Assembly: GCA_003130875.1 (NCBI GenBank) | Contig: QEXY01000182.1 | Coordinates: 1 to 35,914 of the forward strand | Length of the DNA: 35,914 bases | Direction of reading: 5' to 3' | Source of the DNA: Ardenticatenia bacterium | Lineage (GTDB): Bacteria > Chloroflexota > Anaerolineae > 4572-78 > NAK82 | Notes under the pieces: model-generated | Database searches by the model: none | Seen by the model: only the letters and a program-made list of their open reading frames with translations | What the model was told of the DNA's origin: nothing | Shown here: in pieces, positions 9,318 to 17,402 of the stretch | Layout: every line of letters begins with the position of its first letter | Position numbering within the stretch: the stretch's first letter is position 1 | Position numbers and translations under genes: made by a program

Positions 9318-9578
9318 TCAGCGCGGCTCGACCACAATTTTAAGCGCAGTTCGCTCCTGACCCTCAATGTCCACCTCTGCAAAAGAGGGGATGCAGATGA
9401 TGTCCATGCCTTCTAACGCCAGATATCCTCTGGCAATGGCGATTGCTTTGATCGCCTGGTTCACCGCTCCGGCACCAATGGCTTGCACTTCGGCGCGACC
9501 GGTTCCCCGAATGACACCCGCAATCGCGCCGGCTACCGCTGTTGAACGGGACTTGGCCGATACCTTGATGACGTCCAT
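9318..9578 (-). CDS. spoVS: Stage V sporulation protein S-like protein
   Basis: An 86-aa protein that matches SpoVS across its whole length (MDVIKVSAKS at the start, GAGAVNQAIKAIAIARGYL in the middle). The fold is Alba-like, so nucleic-acid binding is likely. SpoVS is widespread in non-sporulating Chloroflexota and Deinococcota, so it does not imply spores. AAGGAGG lies eight bases before the ATG. The gene is convergent with ricT and downstream of murE in the same direction, with its own promoter candidate at 9628-9656. Confidence 0.95.
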   Translation of the reverse strand: MDVIKVSAKSRSTAVAGAIAGVIRGTGRAEVQAIGAGAVNQAIKAIAIARGYLALEGMDIICIPSFAEVDIEGQERTALKIVVEPR

Positions 9579-9627
9579 GGGTGAGCCTCCTTGAACTGGT
9601 GCATCGCTCAGTGCCTCTCTTATTCTA

Positions 9628-9656
9628 ATTTTACACCTTTATTCGATTTTACTCAA
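9628..9656 (-). promoter_or_regulatory. Putative spoVS promoter
   Basis: Minus-strand TTGAGT (9656-9651) and TAAAAT (9633-9628) are 17 bases apart, in a locally AT-rich stretch between murE and spoVS, 50 bases before the spoVS start. Confidence 0.5.
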
Positions 9657-9730
9657 GACTTTCCGCGACCTCCTCCTTACAAAAAGTGAGATTCGTGGAT
9701 GCACATGTCGCTCTGTGTATACCAAGACGC

Positions 9731-11290
9731 TCACTTACAGGCGGTGGGCAGCGTGGTCATCACCTCTCCCCTCAAAGCCAGTGTTAAGGCTGCGCGATCG
9801 TCCCATTCATACTCGGTGTCGCCAAAGCACATACTGCGTTCGTGCCCCTTGCCACATACCAGCAACACATCGCCTGGCTGGGCCAATGCCACTCCGCGCG
9901 CTATCGCTGCTCCGCGGTCGGGAATGCGCTCGAACGTCTTACCCTCTATCCCTCCGCCTTGGCGACATCCTTCGGCGATCGCCTCCAGAATGGCATCCAG
10001 GGATTCGGTGCGTGGATCCTCCGCTGTGAGCACAGCATAATCGGCCAATTCAGCAGCGGCACGTCCCATCATCTCACGTTTCTCCACATCGCGCATGCCA
10101 GCGCACCCGAATACTACGATCACGCGCCCACCGGGCGCCGCCAGGCTGCGCGCAGATTGCAAAGCTTGGCGTAACGAATTGGGCGTATGGGCAAAATCAA
10201 TAAGCGCCGTAAATGGCTGTCCACACTCCACACGTTCCATGCGTCCCTTCACACCCTGAAAGACGCCCACGGCTTGTTGCATGACCCTGGGTGGTACCCC
10301 CATAGCAAGCCCTGCTGTTGTGGCAGCCAGTATGTTATCCACATTGAACGCGCCGACCAGGGTGCTTTGTAGAGGGAAAGAGCCCCAAGGAGATTCGACC
10401 ACCAGCCGAATGCCATTTGGCGTATATTGCATCTGGCTCGCCCGCACATCGGCATGGGGATGTTGCCCATAGCTGAGCACCACATCAGCAGAATAGCTGC
10501 GCAGATACACATAGGAGCTGTCGTCTCTGTTCAGGACAGCAATTTTGGGCACGCCCGGCTTGCGCGCAGCGGTGCTCAGCCCGGCAAACAACCTGGCTTT
10601 GGCAGCCCGGTAAGCCTCTAGGGAGCCGTGCAGGTCCAGGTGGTCGTGGGTGATGTTGGTTACTACCGCGACGTCGAATTCACATGCCGTCACGCGATGC
10701 TGTGCCAGGCCATGGGAAGTGGCTTCCAGAATGCACACTTCGATCCCTTCAGCAGCCATATCAGCTAGCAGCCGTTGCACATCGAACGCATCGGGCGTGG
10801 TTGTGTGCAATCCAGTATCGACCACCCTATCTCCAAAGACCGCGCTGACTGTGCTGATCATCCCCACCCGACGTGCACTGGCACGCAGAATGTGATAGAG
10901 CAAGTGCACGGTGGTGGTCTTACCATCTGTCCCCGTCACCCCGACCATCATCATCTGCCGTGCGGGGAAGCCATGCCATGCCGCACTCAGCCACGCCAGC
11001 GCCTCTCGTGCATTGGGCACCTGGATGTAGACGAGATCGTCCTCCCGATCCTGTAGCTGGGATAATCCCACCTCCTCGATAGGCCGTTCAGCGACGATGC
11101 ACCGCGCACCATTGCGGAACGCCTGCAAGATGAACGCGTGACCATCGACAGCGACGCCGCGATAGGCGACAAACAAGCTGCCAGGACACGCTCGGCGCGA
11201 GTCCCATGCAAGGGCGGTGATGTGCTTGGTCGGGACACCTCGCTGGATCTGATACGAGGGCAATGAGCTCAACAGACGCGAAAGCTCCAT
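9731..11290 (-). CDS. murE: MurE-type UDP-N-acetylmuramyl-tripeptide synthetase
   Basis: A 519-aa Mur ligase that adds the third amino acid of the peptidoglycan stem in an ATP-dependent cytosolic step. It has the ATP loop GVTGTDGKTT (117-126), HTTTPD (162-167), a carbamylation-type lysine (Lys231) and DFAHTPNSL (365-373). Two signature segments deviate from the common MurE form: GCAGMRD instead of GCGGDRD, and EDPR (424-427) where DAP-adding enzymes have DNPR. The amino acid added (DAP, Lys or ornithine) therefore cannot be called. ATG 11290 was preferred to GTG 11299 because AAAGGG sits eight bases before it. No other cell-wall gene adjoins. Confidence 0.85.
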   Translation of the reverse strand: MELSRLLSSLPSYQIQRGVPTKHITALAWDSRRACPGSLFVAYRGVAVDGHAFILQAFRNGARCIVAERPIEEVGLSQLQDREDDLVYIQVPNAREALAWLSAAWHGFPARQMMMVGVTGTDGKTTTVHLLYHILRASARRVGMISTVSAVFGDRVVDTGLHTTTPDAFDVQRLLADMAAEGIEVCILEATSHGLAQHRVTACEFDVAVVTNITHDHLDLHGSLEAYRAAKARLFAGLSTAARKPGVPKIAVLNRDDSSYVYLRSYSADVVLSYGQHPHADVRASQMQYTPNGIRLVVESPWGSFPLQSTLVGAFNVDNILAATTAGLAMGVPPRVMQQAVGVFQGVKGRMERVECGQPFTALIDFAHTPNSLRQALQSARSLAAPGGRVIVVFGCAGMRDVEKREMMGRAAAELADYAVLTAEDPRTESLDAILEAIAEGCRQGGGIEGKTFERIPDRGAAIARGVALAQPGDVLLVCGKGHERSMCFGDTEYEWDDRAALTLALRGEVMTTLPTACK

Positions 11291-11307
11291 GAAAATCACC
11301 CTTTACC

Positions 11308-11336
11308 ACTATAGCATTCTAACGCGGGGACAGCAA
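11308..11336 (-). promoter_or_regulatory. Weak promoter candidate for murE
   Basis: Minus-strand TTGCTG (11336-11331) and TATAGT (11313-11308) are 17 bases apart. The predicted start of transcription (about 11301) would fall within the ribosome binding site, giving an almost leaderless transcript, so this pair is doubtful. Confidence 0.3.
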
Positions 11337-11539
11337 GTGCTTTTGGAACGAGACTGAAGCCTTTATACGAAGAGTAGGGGACTTGAATTTTGACAGACGC
11401 TATAGAGGTTGTCTTGCTTATGTTCCCGTGACCAGGGTTAAATCAAGTCAATGCGATCTATCCTATTCAGCTAAAAAGATCGTATTCCGGATTGCTCAGG
11501 TGAGCTGGGGGTGATGATAGCATTGGAATACGCCAGCCT

Positions 11540-11554
11540 CGCGGTAGGACCGCG
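11540..11554 (-). terminator. Hairpin after the response regulator (possible terminator)
   Basis: CGCGGT-AGG-ACCGCG is a perfect 6-bp stem with a 3-base loop, 27 bases beyond the response regulator stop. No T-tract follows on the minus strand, so it is not a standard intrinsic terminator. The rest of 11337-11580 shows nothing else. Confidence 0.3.
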
Positions 11555-11580
11555 GGCAGCCCGAAAACTTCCCCACCAAT

Positions 11581-11952
11581 TCATTCACCTAATATCTCCT
11601 CCACTTTGGTTATCAATTCCAACGGGCTGAACGGTTTTGTGAAATAGCCATCCGCTCCCGCCGCCCTGCCCATTTGCAGGTCTTGCTCCTGACCTCGTGC
11701 GGTAACCATGATGACCACCGTCTCGCGCAGGACAGGATCAGATTTGATACGTCGGCATACCTCAAAGCCATCCATGGAGCTGTTAGGCATCATCACATCC
11801 AGCAAAACTAGATCGGGGCGTTCTATGCGGGTCAACGCCAAGGCTTCGTCTCCAGTGGAGGCTTGAAGGATCCGGTAGTTGCCAATGCTGAGAGTCACCT
11901 CTACCAGTTCCCGCACTTCAGGTTGGTCATCCACAATGAGAATCTTTTTCAC
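11581..11952 (-). CDS. Single-domain response regulator (CheY-like receiver)
   Basis: A 123-aa receiver domain with all key residues: acidic pair Asp8/Asp9, phospho-acceptor Asp52 (in LLDVMMP), Thr84 and Lys106 (TKPF). No output domain and no histidine kinase are in the window, so it probably acts through protein-protein contacts or in a phosphorelay with a distant kinase. The start is GTG with AGGAGG eight bases upstream. A 7-bp inverted repeat in the leader (11972-11996) could be a regulatory site. Confidence 0.93.
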   Translation of the reverse strand: MKKILIVDDQPEVRELVEVTLSIGNYRILQASTGDEALALTRIERPDLVLLDVMMPNSSMDGFEVCRRIKSDPVLRETVVIMVTARGQEQDLQMGRAAGADGYFTKPFSPLELITKVEEILGE

Positions 11953-11971
11953 GTCTTCCTCCTGCTTAGAG

Positions 11972-11996
11972 ATCGTTCTGGCAGCCTTCGAACGAT
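11972..11996. repeat. Inverted repeat in the leader of the response regulator
   Basis: ATCGTTC (11972-11978) and GAACGAT (11990-11996) are perfect 7-bp arms around an 11-base loop, just upstream of the ribosome binding site. It may be an operator or an mRNA hairpin. Further up, GCGCT-CAT-AGCGC (12066-12078) and CAAGTGG/CCACTTG arms (12078-12117) are also dyads in the same 205-bp gap. Confidence 0.4.
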
Positions 11997-12157
11997 TCTC
12001 CTGCTAAAACAAGTCAATCGCGTGCCATGGATGGACAATAGCTCAAGCCACGATCCAGGATCGCTGCGCTCATAGCGCAAGTGGCTCGCCAGCTCAGCCA
12101 GTGTAAAACTCCACTTGTTAAGGGGAGAGCGTATAACAGGCAAGCCAAGAGCAGAAT

Positions 12158-12571
12158 CTACGTGGAGGGTGTCTCATATAGCTCAATCAGCACGCCATGC
12201 GCCGACTTGGGGTGGACGAAAGCGTAGGGACGCCCCTCCCGGTTGACTCGCACCTCTTGACCGATAGTTTCCATACCTGCAGACAACAATTGTGCCATTG
12301 CGGCGTCGACGCTTTCCACGCGGAAACAGATGTGATGAATACCCTCGCCTCGCTTTTCTAAGAAGCGTGCGATGCCGCTCTCCGTGTCTGTGGGCTGTAC
12401 CAGCTCGATATGACCCTCCCCATGCGGTAACTTAAGAAAAGCCACCTTCACCTTCTCGGCCGGTACCTCTTCCACACGCATCAGCTGTAGTCCGAGTATG
12501 TCGCGATAGACACGGAGCGCCGGCTCCAAATCTTGTACTACAATGGCAATATGCTCGATTTGTTGTAACAT
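12158..12571 (-). CDS. mce: Methylmalonyl-CoA epimerase
   Basis: A 137-aa vicinal-oxygen-chelate-fold enzyme interconverting (R)- and (S)-methylmalonyl-CoA. Numbered from ATG 12571, the expected metal ligands are His7, Gln59, His80 and Glu130, and FLEKRGEGIHHICF is the family signature. An in-frame TTG at 12598 overlaps the mutB stop by four bases and would allow coupled translation, but the ATG with GGGAAG seven bases upstream is the better start. The gene directly follows the mutase subunit and completes the propionyl-CoA/succinyl-CoA route with it. Confidence 0.93.
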   Translation of the reverse strand: MLQQIEHIAIVVQDLEPALRVYRDILGLQLMRVEEVPAEKVKVAFLKLPHGEGHIELVQPTDTESGIARFLEKRGEGIHHICFRVESVDAAMAQLLSAGMETIGQEVRVNREGRPYAFVHPKSAHGVLIELYETPST

Positions 12572-12594
12572 TTTAGCACTTCCCATCTGGCACG

Positions 12595-14274
12595 TCAAAA
12601 GATGCCCACGGCTGGACGATGTTCTCCGAACACGCGCCGCAAAACGGCGCAGATTTCCCCCAGCGTGGCATACGTCTCGACTGCTTGCAAGATGTAAGGC
12701 ATCAGGTTGTCGCCACCGGCTGCTGCCACCTCCAGCTCCTGAAGGGCGCGGATCACCGCGGATGAATCGCGTTCCGCACGCAGCTGTTTAAGGCGCTGAA
12801 CCTGGGCATGTTGTACCGATTCGTCAATGCGCAGCGTATGCAGGCGCCGCTCCTCACGAACCTGGAAACGATTTACACCCACAACGATACACTCGCCGCT
12901 TTCGACGGCTTGCTGGTGACGATAGGCGCTTTCCTGAATTTCGCGTTGTATAAAGCCTGACTCAATGGCACCAAGTGCACCCCCCATGCGGTCGATGCGC
13001 TCCAGATAGTCCACAGCGCGACGCTCGATTGCGTCGGTGAGATGCTCGACGTAGTAACTGCCGGCGAGGGGATCGACTGTGTCCGTGACGCCACTCTCAT
13101 AGGCGAGGATTTGTTGCGTGCGCAGAGCGACTTGGACAGTCTCCTCAGTGGGCAGTGAAAGCGCCTCGTCCATGCTATTGGTGTGCAAGCTCTGGGTGCC
13201 GCCCAACACCGCAGCCAATGCCTGAATGGTGACTCGCACGATGTTGTTCATAGGTTGCTGGGCCGTGAGGGCTACCCCGGCCGTCTGCGTGTGGAAACGC
13301 AACATCATGCTCTTGGGGTCGCGAGCGCCGAAACGCTCGCGCATCAGGCGTGCCCAGAGACGACGGGCCGCCCGAAACTTGGCAACTTCCTCGAAAAGAT
13401 GGTTCTGCGCGGCGAAGAAAAAAGTCAATTGGGATGCAAACGCGTCAATCTCTAAACCCGCTTTTAACGCCGCTTCGACGTATGCGGTCGCATTGGCGAA
13501 GGTGAAGGCCACTTCCTGGACTGCTGTGGCGCCTGCCTCGCGAATGTGATACCCGCTGATGCTGATGGTGTTCCAGCGCGGCATGTGATCTTTACAATAC
13601 TCGAATAAATCTGTGACGAGACGCATAGAAGGTGCCGGGGGGAAGATATACGTGCCACGCGCTACATATTCTTTGAGGATGTCGTTCTGCACCGTGCCAC
13701 GCAATTGATTCGGCGAGACACCCTGTTTCTTAGCCACCGCGATGTACATCGCCAGTAACACAGCCGCCGGAGCGTTGATGGTCATGCTGGTGGAGACTTT
13801 GTCGAGAGGGATACCGGAAAAGAGACGCTCCATGTCGGCGAGTGAGGAGATCGAAACACCCACCTTGCCCACCTCGCCCTGAGCCAGTGGGTCGTCGGCA
13901 TCGTAGCCGAGCTGGGTAGGCAGGTCAAAGGCGACGCTCAGACCAGTTTGGCCCTGCGCGAGCAGGAACTTGTAGCGCGCATTGGTCTCTTCAGCAGTCG
14001 CGTAGCCAGCATACTGGCGCATCGTCCACAGCCGACCGCGGTACATGGTGGGGTAGATACCCCGCGTGAAAGGAAATTGCCCCGGGAACCCCAGCCGATC
14101 CAGGTACTCGGCAGCGTAGGCATCGCCAACCGTGTCAGGGGGGAGATAAAGCAAATCTTCTGGTATCTGGGAGGGTGTCTCGCGATAGTGTGCCCAGTTG
14201 GGATCGCGCGCTACGAAAGGCTTCAACACATTGTCTTCCCACTCTTGACGCTTGGTACGTAGATCTTCAGCCAT
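12595..14274 (-). CDS. mutB: Methylmalonyl-CoA mutase, large (catalytic) subunit
   Basis: A 559-aa TIM-barrel subunit. RQYAGY (Tyr88), PSMR (Arg218) and SGYHIREAG (His243) match the methylmalonyl-CoA-specific residues, whereas isobutyryl-CoA and 2-hydroxyisobutyryl-CoA mutases have Phe or Ile at the Tyr position. The C-terminal B12-binding domain (DxHxxG) is absent, so a separate small subunit must be encoded elsewhere. The reaction is the B12-dependent exchange of methylmalonyl-CoA and succinyl-CoA. GGAGGGG precedes the ATG. It lies 48 bases after a zinc dehydrogenase gene, in the same orientation. Confidence 0.95.
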   Translation of the reverse strand: MAEDLRTKRQEWEDNVLKPFVARDPNWAHYRETPSQIPEDLLYLPPDTVGDAYAAEYLDRLGFPGQFPFTRGIYPTMYRGRLWTMRQYAGYATAEETNARYKFLLAQGQTGLSVAFDLPTQLGYDADDPLAQGEVGKVGVSISSLADMERLFSGIPLDKVSTSMTINAPAAVLLAMYIAVAKKQGVSPNQLRGTVQNDILKEYVARGTYIFPPAPSMRLVTDLFEYCKDHMPRWNTISISGYHIREAGATAVQEVAFTFANATAYVEAALKAGLEIDAFASQLTFFFAAQNHLFEEVAKFRAARRLWARLMRERFGARDPKSMMLRFHTQTAGVALTAQQPMNNIVRVTIQALAAVLGGTQSLHTNSMDEALSLPTEETVQVALRTQQILAYESGVTDTVDPLAGSYYVEHLTDAIERRAVDYLERIDRMGGALGAIESGFIQREIQESAYRHQQAVESGECIVVGVNRFQVREERRLHTLRIDESVQHAQVQRLKQLRAERDSSAVIRALQELEVAAAGGDNLMPYILQAVETYATLGEICAVLRRVFGEHRPAVGIF

Positions 14275-14322
14275 ATCGCTACCCCCCTCCGCACGGATCC
14301 CACAGTCGGCACAAATGCACCG

Positions 14323-15369
14323 TCAGTCTGCGTGTGGCTGGATGATCACCTTCATCCCCGAACGTCCTTCCATAGCCGCGAAACCTTCCTCAATGCGGCT
14401 GAGCGGGAAACGATGGGTGATCAGTGGCGCGACACGCACCAACCCTTTCTCCAGCAGCTTGACCGCCAGCTCGTGATGACGCGGCACGCTTCCGTGTGAT
14501 CCGGTGACAAAGCACTCCTTATAATGGATTGTATTCGAAAGGACACACATAGGGCGGGCATCCTTCTTAAGTCCGCCGAACAGATTCACATAACCGCGAT
14601 GAGCTACCATTTCGATCGCTTGCTCATGGGCTTCAACCGAACCGCACGCCGTGATCACCACGTCTGGCCCTTCGCCTTTGGTCTCTTCGCGGCAGCGCGC
14701 CACCAGGTCCTCACGTGAGGTGTCGATGTAAACATCTGCCTGGTAGAAACGGGCGATCTCCATTCGTGTCTGGCTGCGCTGTGCTGCAATGACCTTGGTG
14801 GCACCCATCACGCGTGCTAGGTCGATCATCATGCAGCCGATGGGTCCCAGACCAATGATGCACACAGTCTTGCCCAAGCCCACCTGCGCGAGCTCCATCC
14901 CGTTGATAGCACAAGCCAGCGGTTCCGCCAGCGACGCTTCTTCGTAGCTCAGCCGGTCGCCGATCGGAGTAACGGGGCCCTCCTCTAGCACCAGACGTGG
15001 CAAAAGCATATATTCGGCAAAAGCGCCGGGAATCTGATAACCGATGGCATAGTTGATCGCACAATTGTTCCCTAGACCGTTACGGCACCAGCGACATTGG
15101 CCGCATGGCACATCCGCGCCGATGGCAACCCGGTCCCCTTCTTTGACACGCGTTACATGGCGTCCCACCTGGACAATCACTCCTGCCGCCTCGTGGCCGA
15201 TGATGGCGGGTGGCTGAACGCGCGGATTCCCGTGGTGCAGGATGCGCACATCTGAACCACATATGCTGGTTGCCTCCACGCGCAACAGAGCTGAGTAGTC
15301 GTCCACTTGGGGCGTCGGCACTTCTTTGACCACTATCTTACCAGGCGCCTCAAGAACTGCAGCTTTCAT
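14323..15369 (-). CDS. Zinc-dependent medium-chain dehydrogenase (threonine/sorbitol dehydrogenase-like)
   Basis: A 348-aa MDR-family NAD(P)-dependent alcohol dehydrogenase. Catalytic-zinc ligands Cys37 and His59/Glu60 (GHE) are present, as are all four structural-zinc cysteines (Cys89, 92, 95, 103) and the GLGPIG nucleotide loop. The substrate cannot be told from the sequence; sugar alcohols or threonine are common for this subgroup. ATG 15369 has GGAGG seven bases upstream; a GTG two codons earlier is too close to it. The gene stands between the GatD-like dehydrogenase and mutB in one operon-like run. Confidence 0.85.
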   Translation of the reverse strand: MKAAVLEAPGKIVVKEVPTPQVDDYSALLRVEATSICGSDVRILHHGNPRVQPPAIIGHEAAGVIVQVGRHVTRVKEGDRVAIGADVPCGQCRWCRNGLGNNCAINYAIGYQIPGAFAEYMLLPRLVLEEGPVTPIGDRLSYEEASLAEPLACAINGMELAQVGLGKTVCIIGLGPIGCMMIDLARVMGATKVIAAQRSQTRMEIARFYQADVYIDTSREDLVARCREETKGEGPDVVITACGSVEAHEQAIEMVAHRGYVNLFGGLKKDARPMCVLSNTIHYKECFVTGSHGSVPRHHELAVKLLEKGLVRVAPLITHRFPLSRIEEGFAAMEGRSGMKVIIQPHAD

Positions 15370-15424
15370 ACACACTCCTCCGAATCATCACCTGTGATAT
15401 CTCCCGAATCCCAGCTAATGGGGC

Positions 15425-16504
15425 TTACGGATACACCAACACTTTGGAGAAGAACTCGCGCCCCTCCTTCATCATCAATAAGAGCTGTGGCGCATCACGC
15501 AGCGGCACTTGATGGGTGATCAGTGAGCGCAAGGCGATGGTTCCGCGGGCGACTCCGTCCAAGACGGCACGCCAGTCATCATCGTTGCCCGCGGCGCTAT
15601 AGTCCGAGTTCCACGTTCCTACTACCACCACTTCCCGTCGCATCAGCTGTGAGATGAGCCCTGCTGGCAGCATCACATCGGCTGAGGGATTGCCCAGAAT
15701 AACCATCGTGCCACCTCGCATGGTGCACATTGCTGCCTGAACGAATGTTTGCGGCACCCCGGCGCCTTCGATGGACACCGCAACACCTTCGCGCTGGGTG
15801 ACGGAACGAATCGCCTCTAACGCATCCCGTTCGCGGCTGTTGAAGGCGAGCTCGAATCCCAGCTCTTGCGCCATACGCACCTTGCGGTCCACAATGTCGA
15901 ACACGAAAATCGGGGCTGCACCCATTGCCCGTGCCCATTGAGCTACTATCAATCCGATAGGACCGGCACCGAACACGGCGATGCTGCGCCCCAGCAAGTC
16001 CCCTTGGACACGCCTCAAGGCATGGAGCGCTACAGCAGCGGGTTCAGTCATCGCCGCTTCTTCCAACGAGACCCGCTCTGGCACCGGCAACACATTTTCC
16101 TGAGGCGCCACAATGTACTCGGCGAAGGCGCCGTCGCTGCGCGAGCCCAGATAGTCATAGTCTATGCATTGCACATATTTGCCCTGCTCACACGGGGCAC
16201 ACTTCCCACACCAGATGAGCGGAAAGACCACCACCCGCTGGCCGGGCGATACGCGGTTCACATCCTCCCCACACGCTTCCACGATACCTGAAAACTCGTG
16301 CCCGATAATGGTGGGGAAGCGATAAGTGCCCTTGACAAACACGCGCGGGATGTCAGACCCGCACACCCCGCAGAACGCCACCCGCACCAAAACCTGTCCG
16401 CGCTGGGGATGTGGCTTAGGAACCTGCTGATAACGTATATCGCCCACGGCATGCAGCACGCATGCGTTCATCATCGTGTGATTACGTGATTCGGAGGTTG
16501 TCAT
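15425..16504 (-). CDS. Galactitol-1-phosphate 5-dehydrogenase-like zinc dehydrogenase
   Basis: A 359-aa MDR dehydrogenase. CGVCGSDIPRVF (Cys48 catalytic), GHEFSG (His69/Glu70), structural Cys99, 102, 105 and 113, and the stretch YDYLGSRSDGAFAEYIV follow GatD closely, as does the LITH segment near the C-terminus. That points to oxidation of a hexitol-phosphate or related polyol, though a PTS is not visible. The start at ATG 16504 has GAGG ten bases upstream and overlaps the preceding epimerase gene by 23 bases; an internal ATG-ATG at 16474 is the alternative and aligns better with family N-termini. Confidence 0.82.
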   Translation of the reverse strand: MTTSESRNHTMMNACVLHAVGDIRYQQVPKPHPQRGQVLVRVAFCGVCGSDIPRVFVKGTYRFPTIIGHEFSGIVEACGEDVNRVSPGQRVVVFPLIWCGKCAPCEQGKYVQCIDYDYLGSRSDGAFAEYIVAPQENVLPVPERVSLEEAAMTEPAAVALHALRRVQGDLLGRSIAVFGAGPIGLIVAQWARAMGAAPIFVFDIVDRKVRMAQELGFELAFNSRERDALEAIRSVTQREGVAVSIEGAGVPQTFVQAAMCTMRGGTMVILGNPSADVMLPAGLISQLMRREVVVVGTWNSDYSAAGNDDDWRAVLDGVARGTIALRSLITHQVPLRDAPQLLLMMKEGREFFSKVLVYP

Positions 16505-17198
16505 GCCGGCGCATCCTCAATCCTTCCGCGATGGCTTGTCGTGTGCGGGCGATGTTTTCCAGCAGGGTGCCATCCCGGTGAAAGACGCTGCTCGTGCCCG
16601 TCACCAAGATGTCAGCACCTGCCGCGACCATATGGGGGATCCGGTCGAAGCTGACATTTCCATCCACTTGAATGGGAATGTCCACCCCATTTTCTTGCAG
16701 GAAGAGACAACAGTCACGGATCTTGCGATAGGCAGAGGGTACCATCCGCTGGCCGGCAAAGCCGGGGTTGACGGTCATGATCAAGACATAATCCATCTGT
16801 TCGGTCACATAGCGCAGCACGGAAAGAGGGGTCGCGGGATTGAGCGCCACACCCGCTTTGATGCCGTGACTGCGGATGAGCGTCAAAGTGCGATCGAGAT
16901 GCACCGCTGATTCGACGTGTACCGAGATGGATTGCACCCCTATGGCGACCAGCAGCGGGACGAAAAAGTCGTTGTTGTCTACCATCAGATGTACGTCGAA
17001 AGGCAATTGGGTATGCGGACGGAGTTGTTCCAGGAACACCAGTCCGACCGGCATATTCGGCACGAAGTGGGCATCCATAATGTCGAAATGGAGGTAGTCC
17101 ACCCCTGCCTGTTCCAGCTGATGCACCTGTTCGGCTAATTGCCATATGTCGGCACACATCATCGAGGGTGCTATCTGGATGGGGAAAGCGCGTGCCAT
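16482..17198 (-). CDS. Ribulose-phosphate/allulose-6-phosphate 3-epimerase family protein
   Basis: A 238-aa TIM-barrel sugar-phosphate epimerase. Landmarks are APSMMCAD, DIMDAHFVPN, HLMV, VNPGFAGQ and GTSSVF. True Rpe usually reads SILSAD, MDGHFVPN, NPGFGGQ and GSAIF, while AlsE (allulose-6-phosphate epimerase) reads SLMCMD, PGFAGQ and GTSGLF, so this protein is nearer AlsE. Next to a GatD-like dehydrogenase this suggests breakdown of a polyol or rare sugar. ATG 17198 has AGGTGG five bases upstream and was preferred to GTG 17207. It is the first gene of the five-gene operon. Confidence 0.82.
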   Translation of the reverse strand: MARAFPIQIAPSMMCADIWQLAEQVHQLEQAGVDYLHFDIMDAHFVPNMPVGLVFLEQLRPHTQLPFDVHLMVDNNDFFVPLLVAIGVQSISVHVESAVHLDRTLTLIRSHGIKAGVALNPATPLSVLRYVTEQMDYVLIMTVNPGFAGQRMVPSAYRKIRDCCLFLQENGVDIPIQVDGNVSFDRIPHMVAAGADILVTGTSSVFHRDGTLLENIARTRQAIAEGLRMRRHDNLRIT

Positions 17199-17220
17199 AT
17201 AAGCCACCTGGTCGCGGGAT

Positions 17221-17229
17221 AGTATACCA
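17221..17229 (-). promoter_or_regulatory. Extended -10 promoter of the epimerase-dehydrogenase-mutase operon
   Basis: Minus-strand TGG followed by TATACT (17229-17221) is an extended -10 element; no good -35 is seen. Transcription would start near 17214, about 16 bases before the first ATG. Confidence 0.45.
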
Positions 17230-17324
17230 TACCATTGCGAGAAGAAAAGTTTCCCCCTCCGGGTACTGGGTCAAATCTCAATTATGGGGGTGACAGCACT
17301 GAATACCAGCCTCTCCTGCAGCGC

Positions 17325-17353
17325 TTGTCACCAGCCAGAGGGGGGACTATAAT
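17325..17353 (+). promoter_or_regulatory. Strong consensus promoter of lgt
   Basis: TTGTCA (17325-17330) and TATAAT (17348-17353) are separated by exactly 17 bases: five of six and six of six matches to the sigma70 consensus. It lies about 50 bases upstream of the lgt ATG. Confidence 0.75.
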
Positions 17354-17402
17354 GGTCGCCTGAACGATCGCCATCGAAAAAAATTCGCGGAGCGCCTTTC
17401 CT

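Noticed and set aside
9279-9730. SpoVS and RicT as evidence for a spore-forming Firmicute
   Set aside because: Both are common in non-sporulating Chloroflexota and relatives, and the rest of the window does not look like a Firmicute.
11337-11580. TTGACA-like boxes as extra promoters in the murE-regulator gap
   Set aside because: None has a -10 hexamer at 16-18 bases.
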